The translations under genes and the position numbers were made by a program. Shown here piece after piece: positions 8,814 to 15,862 of a DNA stretch of 39,438 nucleotides; the first letter of the stretch is position 1, and every line of letters begins with the position of its first letter. A model generated the notes under the pieces. The model made no database searches, was not told the origin of the DNA, and was given only the letters and a program-made list of their open reading frames with translations. Origin of the DNA: Pseudorhodobacter sp. (GTDB taxonomy: Bacteria; Pseudomonadota; Alphaproteobacteria; Rhodobacterales; Rhodobacteraceae); assembly GCA_024642045.1 (NCBI GenBank), contig JAHEBX010000010.1:1-39438 (forward strand), in the 5' to 3' direction.

Positions 8814-9703
8814 AAAATGGTATGGCCCGCCTTGCGCAGTGTCTCGGCAAGGTGGCGGATGTGGGCGGGACCGACCTCGCAGCAGCCGCCGACGATGGTT
8901 GCGCCAAGGCCGACCCATTGCAAGACAAAGTCGGCGTATTTCTGCGGTGTCAGGTCGTGGCGATGGGTGTAATCGGGGGCATCTTGGGTTTCAGGCAGTG
9001 GCAGGTTTGAAATCTCGGAAAAGCCGTTGGCATAGGCGCCAAAGGGCAGACCAAGCTGTTTCAGGTCTCGCAGCGCGGCCAGCATCGCCTCGGGCATCGA
9101 GCAATTGGCCAGCACGGCGGCTGTGGGATAGCGCGCGATCAGATCACGCAGGCCCGCGACGGGTTCACCCGAGCGCAGTTTGGACCCGTCACGGTCATCC
9201 ACTGAAACCGAGAGCCAGACCGGTTTGCCCGCCGCCTGCGCACCTTTGAGCGCACCCTCGGCAAGGCCCAGCGACGAGATGGTTTCCAACAGGATCATAT
9301 CGACATGTGGTGCAAGGATGCGGGCCTTTTCGGCGTAAAGCGGGGCAGAAACCTCAACCGGTGGGGTAAGATCGGGGCGATAGCTTTCACCCAAGGGGCC
9401 CATCGAGCCTGCGATCAGGCCACGACCGGCACGCGCGCGCGCCTCATGCGCCTCGGCCAGCGCGCGCAGGTGCAGCGCGTGATAAAGGGGGTCAAGTCCA
9501 ACACCTTCGAGCCGGTCGTGCAGGATGTTATAGGTGTTCGTGGTGGCCACCGAAGCGCCTGCGTCGAAGTAGTCGTCGTGAATCGCCTTGACCAGACCGG
9601 GGTGGTCGATCATCACGCGTGTGGCCCAGAGCGGCGTCGGCGTATCGCCCGAGCGCGCGACCAATTCCTGACCCATTCCGCCGTCCAAAAGCGTTATTTG
9701 CAT
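8810..9703 (-). CDS. homocysteine S-methyltransferase family protein
   Basis: A zinc-dependent methyltransferase of 297 residues that, by family, makes methionine from homocysteine using a methylated donor such as S-methylmethionine (MmuM type) or a betaine. The N-terminal signature LLDGGMGQEL is present. The zinc thiolates are Cys201 in LANCS and Cys274-Cys275 in GGCCEVGP, the standard three-cysteine set. There is no cobalamin or folate domain, so it is not MetH. It sits between the LysE exporter (three bases upstream) and rluA (4-base overlap), inside a six-gene minus-strand block. The sequence GGAG just before its ATG lies in the last codons of the exporter gene. The methyl donor is unknown. 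Confidence 0.9.
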   Translation of the reverse strand: MQITLLDGGMGQELVARSGDTPTPLWATRVMIDHPGLVKAIHDDYFDAGASVATTNTYNILHDRLEGVGLDPLYHALHLRALAEAHEARARAGRGLIAGSMGPLGESYRPDLTPPVEVSAPLYAEKARILAPHVDMILLETISSLGLAEGALKGAQAAGKPVWLSVSVDDRDGSKLRSGEPVAGLRDLIARYPTAAVLANCSMPEAMLAALRDLKQLGLPFGAYANGFSEISNLPLPETQDAPDYTHRHDLTPQKYADFVLQWVGLGATIVGGCCEVGPAHIRHLAETLRKAGHTIL

Positions 9704-9706
9704 CGT

Positions 9707-10333
9707 CTACTCCGTCAAGATCAGGCGGGCGGCGAGGCCCGCAAAAACCACCGCAGCGCCTTTGTTCAGCACTGCCATCCGCGCCCCGATCACATGGCCA
9801 GCACGTCCTGCCAAATAGCCATAAGCGGCAGTGATGAATGTACCCGTAATCCCAAACGCCCCGCCCAGCAGCAGAATTTGCGCCCAGACTGGCCCGATTT
9901 CGGGATGCACGAATTGTGGCAGAAAGGCCAGCATGAACAGGATCGGTTTGGGGTTGAGTATATTGGTAAACGCCCCCTTGCGAAAGGCGTCCCAGCCGGT
10001 GCGGCTGGCGCGCGCAGGCCCTGTCGTGCCGGTGTCGTTCCAGGATTTCCACGCGATATAAAGCAGATATGCCCCACCCGCATATTTGATCGCAGCCAGC
10101 GCCCCCGCATGCGCCGCGATCAGCGCCGATAGCCCCAAGGCCGAAAGCGCGACATGCCACAGCGCGCCCAAACCCACGCCAAGTCCCGCCATCACCCCCG
10201 CCCGAGGCCCGCCTTGCAGCCCCGTTGCAGTGGCAAACATCACGTCTTGGCCGGGGGTCAGATTCAACAGAATGCCGCCGGCGAGGAACAACAAAAACTG
10301 GTCTGGCGGAAAGTGGGTGAGGGTTTGCCACAT
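9707..10333 (-). CDS. LysE/RhtB-family amino acid exporter
   Basis: An inner-membrane exporter of 208 residues, the typical length. About six hydrophobic segments alternate with short loops, and the family signature LLNLTPGQDVMFAT is near residues 21-34, followed by GLGVGLGALWHVALSALG. ILNPKPILFMLAFLPQF is the conserved second-half motif. Relatives export lysine, threonine, homoserine lactone, leucine or methionine, and the substrate cannot be chosen from sequence. The ATG at 10333 is preferred to in-frame ATGs upstream because it begins right at the first membrane segment and sits four bases after the upstream GFA gene. Its place between a methionine sulfoxide reductase and a homocysteine methyltransferase hints at export of a sulfur amino acid (inference). 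Confidence 0.9.
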   Translation of the reverse strand: MWQTLTHFPPDQFLLFLAGGILLNLTPGQDVMFATATGLQGGPRAGVMAGLGVGLGALWHVALSALGLSALIAAHAGALAAIKYAGGAYLLYIAWKSWNDTGTTGPARASRTGWDAFRKGAFTNILNPKPILFMLAFLPQFVHPEIGPVWAQILLLGGAFGITGTFITAAYGYLAGRAGHVIGARMAVLNKGAAVVFAGLAARLILTE

Positions 10334-10337
10334 CGCC

Positions 10338-10697
10338 TTAAGCCTTTGGTGTATCGTAATAATCGCCCTTGTCTTCGGTGTAGATATGTTCGGAAATCTG
10401 AAGCCCCGTCGCCCCGTCGAACGCGCCCGTTGCGATACTGATCCGGTCTTCTCCGACGGGCTGCCAAAACAGGCTGGAGCCGCAGACATCGCAAAATCCA
10501 CGGCTTGCGGCATCAGAGGATTTGAACCAGCGCAGGCCTTCATCCTTGGTCAGGCGAAAGCGGTCGTGCGGCACTGAGGTGGCGACCCAGAAGTGCCCAG
10601 AGGTCTTGCGGCACTGGCTGCAATGGCAAGCGATTGCGTCGCGCAGGGGTGGGTCTGCCTCAAAGCGCACGGCCCCGCAAAGACAACTTCCCTTCAT
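10338..10697 (-). CDS. GFA-family zinc protein
   Basis: The protein has 119 residues with the cysteine pattern of the GFA (glutathione-dependent formaldehyde-activating) fold: GSCLCGAVRF at the N-terminus, CHCSQCRKTSG in the middle and FCDVCGSSLFW further on. These would bind zinc. Family members were named for formaldehyde-glutathione adduct formation, but most have no proven reaction, so the function is open. The ATG at 10697 follows a strong AAGGAGG and overlaps the stop of the upstream methionine sulfoxide reductase gene as ATGA. The exporter gene begins four bases after its stop. In this setting a glutathione-linked role would fit the gamma-glutamyltransferase that opens the block. Confidence 0.9.
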   Translation of the reverse strand: MKGSCLCGAVRFEADPPLRDAIACHCSQCRKTSGHFWVATSVPHDRFRLTKDEGLRWFKSSDAASRGFCDVCGSSLFWQPVGEDRISIATGAFDGATGLQISEHIYTEDKGDYYDTPKA

Positions 10698-11140
10698 TGC
10701 GCCTCCTTGAAAACTTCGGCAAGCAGAGGCACCAGCCATGCTTCGTCCGAGGATGAGAATGCAGCCGGCGTATCGCTGTCGATATCAAAAACGCCGAGCA
10801 GTTTACCCGCGCCATTGAAGACCGGCAGCACCAGCTCGGACCGTGTCGACGAAGCGCAGGCGATATGGCCCGGAAAGGCATCTACATCGGGGACGTTCTG
10901 CACCTGACCCGTGCGCGCACAAGCGCCGCAGACGCCACGGGAAAACGGGATGACAAGACAGCCGTGGCCGCCCTGATAGGGGCCGATCTTCAGCAGTTGC
11001 GGCGCGGTCACGCGATAAAAACCAGTCCAATCGGCCTGTGGCATGGCGTGATGCACCTCGCAGGCGACGGTGGCCATCAGCGCCACGCTATCGGTTTCGC
11101 CGTGGGTCAAGGCACGGACTGCGGCGACGATTTCTTGCAT
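10694..11140 (-). CDS. msrC: free methionine-(R)-sulfoxide reductase (GAF domain)
   Basis: This small GAF-domain enzyme of 148 residues reduces free methionine-R-sulfoxide to methionine, using thioredoxin. Identification rests on the three cysteines Cys61, Cys71 and Cys95, whose spacing (10 and 24) equals that of Cys84, Cys94 and Cys118 of the E. coli enzyme, and on the motifs SRGVCGACARTGQ and FPGHIACASSTRSELVLP. A further Cys74 makes a CxxC that the E. coli protein lacks in my recollection. The ATG directly follows the TGA of the gamma-glutamyltransferase gene with no gap, and its own stop overlaps the GFA gene. Cytoplasmic. Confidence 0.93.
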   Translation of the reverse strand: MQEIVAAVRALTHGETDSVALMATVACEVHHAMPQADWTGFYRVTAPQLLKIGPYQGGHGCLVIPFSRGVCGACARTGQVQNVPDVDAFPGHIACASSTRSELVLPVFNGAGKLLGVFDIDSDTPAAFSSSDEAWLVPLLAEVFKEAQ

Positions 11141-12712
11141 TCAATACCCCAAAGCACAGCCATCTTTGCGCGGATCAGAGGCTCCGATCAGCACGCCTGT
11201 ATCGTCGATCAAAATCGATTGCGCGCCGCCGATCGGGTCGGGCGAGAGCTTCACCTCATGCCCCATCGCGGCGAGTTCGGCGCGCACTTGCGGCGCATAT
11301 CCGTTTTCCACCATCAGCCCCTCGGGCCCCGAAAAACAGCGTGGGGCGTCGATGGCAGATTGAGGGTCGAGCCCGTAATCCACCATATTGGAGACAAAGC
11401 GCGCGTGGCCGCAGGGCTGGTAAGCACCACCCATCACGCCAAAGGGCATGATAACTTTGCCATTCTTCCGCAGCATCCCCGGAATGATGGTGTGCATCGG
11501 GCGTTTGCCTCCGCCGAGTTCATTCGGATGCCCTTCCAGCAGGGTGAAACCCGCGCCGCGGTTCTGAAAGTTGATGCCGAACTTGCGCGAGGCGATGCCC
11601 GCGCCAAAACCCCAAAAGATTGAATAGATCAGCGACACCGCCATCCGGTCACGGTCGACCACAGTGATATAGATGGTGTCTTTATGCACCGCCTCGGTCA
11701 GGGGAGCTGCGGACGGCATGGCGCGTTTTGGGTCGATCAGGGCCGCGAGTCTGGCCGCCGTTTCGGGGGCAAGCATGTGCTCGATCCGAGGGCTGGCCTC
11801 GGCAATAAAGCGATTGCGGGCATCATAGGCAAGTTTGGCGGCTTCGGCCTCGATGTGCGCGCGCTGGGTGCCGAAAGGGTCCATCGCCATCAGATCAAAG
11901 TGCGACAGGATGTTGAGCATCAAAATGGCGGTGGCACCTTGGCCGTTTGGCGGGTGCTCGACCAGATCAATGCCCTTGTAGGGGCCGGAAATCGGCTCGG
12001 AATAAGTGCAGGCGGTGGTGGCAAAATCGGCCATCGTGTGTTGGCCGCCCATCGATTGCAGCGAAGTGACCATATCCTCGGCAACTTCGCCTTCGTAAAA
12101 CCCTGCACGACCCTTCGCAGCGATGCGGCGCAGGACCTCGGCTTGACCTTGCGCTCTGAAAACCTGGCCCGCTTTGGGAACCTGACCGTCAAGCAGATAG
12201 AATTTGCGCGCGTCGCCGATCAGATCCTTGGAATCTTCGGCCCAGTCAAAGGCCACGCGCGGCGCGACCGGCACGCCCTCGTCGGCATAGCGGATCGCGG
12301 GCGCAAGGACGCGGTCGATCCCCAGTTTGCCCCAGTCATCCGAAAGCCGACAAAACGCATCGATTGCACCGGGGGTCGTGACGGCGTCGGCTCCGCGCAG
12401 CGGAATGGCGTTCAGCCCGCGTGCGCGCATCTCTGCGGCGGAGCTGGCGGCAGCTGCGCGGCCAGAACCGTTCAGTCCAAGGATGCGCTCTTCGTGGGCA
12501 GGCTTGAGCAAGACAAAGCAATCCCCCCCGATTCCCGTCATCTGGGGTTCGCAAATTCCCAGCAGAACTGCGCCTGCAATCGCAGCATCTACGGCATTTC
12601 CACCGGCTTCGAGTGTCTCGATCGCAACTTTGGCTGCCAAAGGATGCGATGTCGCACAAAGTCCATTACTGGCATAAACCTCAGAGCGACCTGGAACTTG
12701 AAAATCGCGCAT
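11141..12712 (-). CDS. ggt: gamma-glutamyltransferase family protein
   Basis: An N-terminal nucleophile hydrolase of 523 residues that would cleave gamma-glutamyl bonds in glutathione or gamma-glutamyl amino acids. GGNAVDAAIAGAVLLGICEP and MTGIGGDCFVLL are family motifs near the N-terminus. The predicted autocleavage and catalytic Thr is Thr346 in KDTIYITVVDRD, and the substrate loop NELGGGKRPMHTIIPG follows. There is no signal peptide, so this is a cytoplasmic member, unlike periplasmic Ggt, and is closer to the subgroup with a DT(I/V)Y nucleophile region. It opens the six-gene minus block. A well-placed GGAGG lies five bases before the ATG, inside a structured leader. True donor and acceptor are unknown. 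Confidence 0.92.
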   Translation of the reverse strand: MRDFQVPGRSEVYASNGLCATSHPLAAKVAIETLEAGGNAVDAAIAGAVLLGICEPQMTGIGGDCFVLLKPAHEERILGLNGSGRAAAASSAAEMRARGLNAIPLRGADAVTTPGAIDAFCRLSDDWGKLGIDRVLAPAIRYADEGVPVAPRVAFDWAEDSKDLIGDARKFYLLDGQVPKAGQVFRAQGQAEVLRRIAAKGRAGFYEGEVAEDMVTSLQSMGGQHTMADFATTACTYSEPISGPYKGIDLVEHPPNGQGATAILMLNILSHFDLMAMDPFGTQRAHIEAEAAKLAYDARNRFIAEASPRIEHMLAPETAARLAALIDPKRAMPSAAPLTEAVHKDTIYITVVDRDRMAVSLIYSIFWGFGAGIASRKFGINFQNRGAGFTLLEGHPNELGGGKRPMHTIIPGMLRKNGKVIMPFGVMGGAYQPCGHARFVSNMVDYGLDPQSAIDAPRCFSGPEGLMVENGYAPQVRAELAAMGHEVKLSPDPIGGAQSILIDDTGVLIGASDPRKDGCALGY

Positions 12713-12717
12713 AAAAG

Positions 12718-12851
12718 CCTCCCACTTGATGGAGAGACCTGCGGTTCTCCGTCCAACTTCAGCCTGACATTAGGTCTGGCTTTTGGATAATCCAAGTGGA
12801 ATGAACCTCGGCGCTACGAACTGGGTGGGGGCTTGATCCGCAGCGCCGAGG
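12718..12851 (-). promoter_or_regulatory. structured 5' leader of the ggt block: hairpin plus three-way junction over the ribosome binding site
   Basis: Read as mRNA (minus strand), a perfect 10-bp hairpin (12851-12842 with 12815-12806, 26-base loop) comes first. Then stem P1 pairs CCACTTG (12799-12793) with CAAGTGG (12728-12722). Inside P1 are P2 (12781-12774 with 12768-12761, eight pairs with one mismatch, 5-base loop) and P3 (12750-12743 with 12739-12731, eight pairs with one bulge, 3-base loop). P1 can extend by G-U and A-U pairs into GGAGG (12722-12718), the ribosome binding site. The hairpin loop also holds CCCAC, complementary to the GTGGG that starts the site. I do not recognise a known riboswitch class. 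Confidence 0.5.
12783..12795. promoter_or_regulatory. 13-base palindrome upstream of ggt
   Basis: TTGGATAATCCAA is a perfect 6-1-6 palindrome about 70 bases before the ggt ATG. It could be an operator for a dimeric repressor. It also overlaps one arm of P1 in the leader described above, so the two readings compete. Confidence 0.35.
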
Positions 12852-12958
12852 GAAGCTTTATGCAGCTACATTCTCAATATGTCGGTTCAGGCAGACAGTT
12901 TTAGGGGGAAAATATGGCATCTTCGTGTCAGAATCTGAGAATTGAGTGCAATCGCACA

Positions 12959-13429
12959 TCAATGTTGCGATTGTTTCGTATCCAGCTTGAAACTTAACAG
13001 GTTTTGATCGCCAATGCGCCGGTAACTCAGGTCCTTGGAGAGGGTGCGAATCAAGTGCCAGCCGAATCCTCCTTCGGGCAAATCCTCGAAAGCGCCCAGC
13101 GGTAACAGTTCGCCCGCGGGCACGGTCTGGTCTGGCATGGGCAACCCCCAGTCGGTGATGAGGCATTTCAACTCGTGACCCGCCAAACTTAGCGAAATCT
13201 CGATTTCCCCCTCGAACCGGGCGTAAGCGTGTTCAACGATGTTATTGAGCGCCTCTGCCAGGACGATCTCAATGGTTCCCCGATCATCTTGCGACAGCGC
13301 TTTGAGTGGGAGGCGTTCAAGCAGATTGGACAAACCATCCCGCACAGCGAGTTCCTTTGCAGGAATGATGATGCGCGTCGTTACACTTTGCACTGAGGAA
13401 CTTGGATGAGTTCCGGCATCAAACCGCAT
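12959..13429 (-). CDS. RsbW/SpoIIAB-type serine kinase, anti-sigma factor
   Basis: A small GHKL ATPase of 156 residues. The ATP-binding boxes are visible: the N box EALNNIVEHA (59-68), the G1 box TDWGLPMP (92-99) and the G2 box EGGFGWHLIRTL (119-130). Proteins of this type phosphorylate a STAS-domain partner and bind a sigma factor or another output protein. Its likely partner is encoded directly upstream; the two genes overlap by 11 bases, which points to coupled translation. No sigma factor or PP2C phosphatase gene is in the window, so the output and the signal are unknown. The next 246 bases hold the ggt leader. Confidence 0.9.
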   Translation of the reverse strand: MRFDAGTHPSSSVQSVTTRIIIPAKELAVRDGLSNLLERLPLKALSQDDRGTIEIVLAEALNNIVEHAYARFEGEIEISLSLAGHELKCLITDWGLPMPDQTVPAGELLPLGAFEDLPEGGFGWHLIRTLSKDLSYRRIGDQNLLSFKLDTKQSQH

Positions 13430-13754
13430 GCCGCATCCCGTCCGACAAATTGGCGTGGATCACAAACACGCTGTCCATGCGTGTCAGACGAAACACCTTT
13501 TGTACGGTGGGGGTTAGGCCCGAAAGCTCGAGCTTGCGGTCTGGTCCGAGCGCCTTCATCGAGGCGACCACCGCGCCCAATCCCGAACTGTCAAGAAAAT
13601 TGACGCGAGACATGTCCAGCACCACACGTGGCGTCATCGTCTGGGTCAATTCGCGCATGCGGTCCTTGAACTGGATCGCCCCAGCGGCATCGATACGGTC
13701 ATGCATCGCCGATATGACAAGGACATCGCCCTGCTGTTCAGCCATCAGTTTCAT
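13419..13754 (-). CDS. RsbV/SpoIIAA-type STAS anti-sigma factor antagonist
   Basis: A single STAS domain of 111 residues. The phosphorylation motif FLDSSGLGAV places the target serine at residue 56 or 57, as in SpoIIAA and RsbV. VVLDMSRVNFLD is the strand before it. In partner switching, the unphosphorylated form binds the RsbW-type kinase and frees the kinase's client. The kinase gene starts within the last 11 bases of this one. A TAGGAG ribosome binding site precedes the ATG. The nearest upstream gene, hspQ, ends 71 bases away on the same strand, so a separate promoter between them is possible but not recognised. Confidence 0.92.
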   Translation of the reverse strand: MKLMAEQQGDVLVISAMHDRIDAAGAIQFKDRMRELTQTMTPRVVLDMSRVNFLDSSGLGAVVASMKALGPDRKLELSGLTPTVQKVFRLTRMDSVFVIHANLSDGMRHAV

Positions 13755-13825
13755 GTAACGCTCCTATCTAAACTGAGGAGCAGGCTACGGTGAAATTGTT
13801 ACTGATCGGTAAGCGGGTGCGCGAT

Positions 13826-14152
13826 TCAGTTCAAATTGAACTGCAGCGGATAGCGGCCATCCTCAAAGTCGCCAAACAGATCTGGCAAGTCGGGGTGGCT
13901 TACCGGTTCGCCTGTCTCGTCAGGAACCAGGTTTTGTTCCGATACATACGCGACGTAATAGCTTTGATCATTTTCGGCCAAAAGATGATAGAAAGGCTGG
14001 TCGCGCGAAGGGCGTGCGTCTTCTGGGATCGCGCGATACCATTCTTCGGTGTTGGAGAACATTGCATCGACGTCAAACACCACACCCCGAAACGGATGCT
14101 TGCGATGTCGCAGCACCTGCCCGATATGATATTTGGCTGCAGTTTTCAGCAT
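13826..14152 (-). CDS. hspQ: heat shock protein HspQ (YccV-like)
   Basis: The protein has 108 residues and belongs to the HspQ/YccV family. In E. coli HspQ is a heat-induced hemimethylated-DNA-binding protein that also acts as a specificity factor for Lon protease. Family motifs are KYHIGQVLRHRKHPFRGVVF at the N-terminus, the region FSNTEEWYRAIPEDARPSRD, then QPFYHLLAEN and YVSEQNLVPD. It is followed on the same strand by the STAS/kinase pair. I looked for an RpoH-type heat-shock promoter in the 238 bases upstream and did not find a convincing one. Confidence 0.92.
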   Translation of the reverse strand: MLKTAAKYHIGQVLRHRKHPFRGVVFDVDAMFSNTEEWYRAIPEDARPSRDQPFYHLLAENDQSYYVAYVSEQNLVPDETGEPVSHPDLPDLFGDFEDGRYPLQFNLN

Positions 14153-14390
14153 TTAGATATATCCCCGATTATGCATTCTTATGCCTTTGCGCCCCGGCTG
14201 TCCATTCCAGTGCAGCACAGGTCTAGAAACAGTCTGTCGGCGCAGATGGCACAGTGATGTGCGGATTGCGGCCAGGGTTCACGATAAATTGCTGAAATCG
14301 CCCGTTTTCGCGGGCAAATACCGGCGGTGGGCATTTCCTAATGCACCTGTTTGGCTTATGCTTTGGCAAAAATATAAACGTGAGGGGCTT

Positions 14391-14972
14391 ATGAGCAGAC
14401 TTCTCCGTGCGTCGATCTTGTTGTTGGCCCTCGCGTCCTGTGGGGGTGGTAACTTTACGGCGCCGCGCAATTTGGACGATGCTTGCGACATCTTGCGTCA
14501 GCGGCCGACCTATTATCGGGCCATGAAGGCAACCGAGCGCAAGTGGGGCGTGCCTGTGCATGTCCAGATGGCGGCGATCTATCAGGAATCCAAGTTTATC
14601 GGTAACGCCCGCACGCCGCATCAATATGCGCTTGGTGTTATCCCGATGGGGCGGCAATCCTCAGCTTATGGGTATAGTCAGGCCTTGGATGCGACATGGG
14701 AGGAATACCAGCGCGACCAGCGACGGTTTGGGGCCAAGCGCGACCGGATCGGCGATGCGACGGATTTCATGGGCTGGTATATGGATCAGAGCGCGCGGAC
14801 GCTGGGCATTTCCAAGCAGGATGCCGAGTCGCAGTATCTGGCCTATCACGAAGGGCGCACCGGCTATCTCAACCAGAGCCATCTCAGCAAGCCTTGGTTG
14901 ATGGATGTCGCCTCTGCTATTGGTCAAAGATCGCAGCTTTATGCGGCCCAGCTTTCCGTTTGCCGCAGGTAG
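14391..14972 (+). CDS. lysozyme-like lipoprotein (SLT-type lytic transglycosylase)
   Basis: The protein has 193 residues. A lipoprotein signal peptide ends in LALASC, so Cys17 should be lipidated and the protein attached to a membrane facing the periplasm. The catalytic motif of the SLT fold, AAIYQESKF, places the acid at Glu66. SAYGYSQALDATWEEY is the second conserved motif and AYHEGRTGY the third. It would cleave glycan strands of peptidoglycan to 1,6-anhydro products, in wall turnover. The ATG at 14391 is chosen because it begins the signal peptide and follows GTGAGGGG; the open frame extends upstream to 14181 without signal features. It converges on lolA with 12 bases between the two stop codons. 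Confidence 0.88.
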   Translation: MSRLLRASILLLALASCGGGNFTAPRNLDDACDILRQRPTYYRAMKATERKWGVPVHVQMAAIYQESKFIGNARTPHQYALGVIPMGRQSSAYGYSQALDATWEEYQRDQRRFGAKRDRIGDATDFMGWYMDQSARTLGISKQDAESQYLAYHEGRTGYLNQSHLSKPWLMDVASAIGQRSQLYAAQLSVCRR

Positions 14973-14984
14973 CGACAGCGCAGG

Positions 14985-15587
14985 TCAGAGCCCGCGCTTC
15001 TTGCCTTCCATGTCAATGCTGAAGGTCGACGGCTTATAGCTTGCGCCTTTGTGCATTTCGCCCAGAATAACCGTCGTTTGCTGCCCAAGGTCATCCGTGA
15101 TCACCCATTGGCGCAGCGTGGTCGGGTTAGAGGTAAACACCAGCGCGATAGTGCCATATTCAGGGTGGTCTGGGTCTTGGGCGACCACTTGGGTGGCGTT
15201 CTTGTCCTCTTTGTGGGCCACCACCATCTTGGCGCGGCCAAGGTCGATGTTGCTGGCAAGGATCAGATTGAGCGGGGTCCGCGAAAGCGGGTATTGTTCG
15301 GGCGGCTGGTTGGATTTGGAATCAAAGATCGCAACCTGCCCACCCGAAGCGAGCACAAGGCTTTTGTCGGGCGGGGCGTATTCAAAACGGGCGCGGCCGG
15401 GGCGCTGGATAAACAGCTTGCCCGTCGCGACCGAGCCGTCAGCGTTGACTTGGGTAAAATCGGTATCCGCCGTCGTCAGGCTGTTGAGGTAGGACGAGAT
15501 GTCGCGCAGCGGAATTTTATCGGCCAGCGCAGGGGATGCGAGGGCGATCAGGGCGAGCGGGGCGAGAAGGGCGCGGAGTTTTTTCAT
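14985..15587 (-). CDS. lolA: outer-membrane lipoprotein carrier protein LolA
   Basis: LolA ferries lipoproteins through the periplasm from LolCDE to the outer membrane. The protein has 200 residues with a Sec signal peptide (basic MKKLR, hydrophobic core, cleavage after about residue 22 at SPALA). Family features include TDFTQVNADGSVATGKLFIQ, PGRARFEYAPPDKSLVLASG and the late strand LRQWVITDDLGQQTTVIL. The ATG at 15587 is chosen because it starts the signal peptide. It lies downstream of ftsK on the same strand with 275 bases between, enough for its own promoter; a hairpin follows ftsK in that gap. Confidence 0.93.
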   Translation of the reverse strand: MKKLRALLAPLALIALASPALADKIPLRDISSYLNSLTTADTDFTQVNADGSVATGKLFIQRPGRARFEYAPPDKSLVLASGGQVAIFDSKSNQPPEQYPLSRTPLNLILASNIDLGRAKMVVAHKEDKNATQVVAQDPDHPEYGTIALVFTSNPTTLRQWVITDDLGQQTTVILGEMHKGASYKPSTFSIDMEGKKRGL

Positions 15588-15840
15588 GCAGTTAATATAG
15601 GGGATGGCAAGGGGTGCTGCATCCCCCGCGCCGATCACTTGGCGGAGAGGTGCCGATGCTGGCTTTAGCGTGCGACGTTTTCCGAGCCGTACATCAATGC
15701 GTGATGGTGCAGGATCAAAATCCTTACCACTGGTTGGTTCGGCAGACGTAAAAACGCGTGCTTTGGTTCTGGGGCAAAGTCGTTCGCGAAGGGCGTTTGA
15801 CGACACACATAGATCGCCGGAATAGGTCTCAGGCGGTAGA

Positions 15841-15860
15841 GGGTGCGCCTGCGCGCACCC
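15841..15860 (-). terminator. hairpin directly after ftsK
   Basis: A perfect 8-bp stem, GGGTGCGC (15841-15848) with GCGCACCC (15853-15860), and a 4-base loop lie two bases after the ftsK stop. There is no T-run on the minus strand, so it may stabilise the mRNA end or terminate weakly. Confidence 0.5.
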
Positions 15861-15862
15861 TG

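Noticed and set aside
12761-12800. TPP-riboswitch-like GGATAAT with neighbouring stems on the plus strand
   Set aside because: The gene it could control is on the other strand, and the CTGAGA and ACCTGATC blocks of the TPP aptamer are missing.
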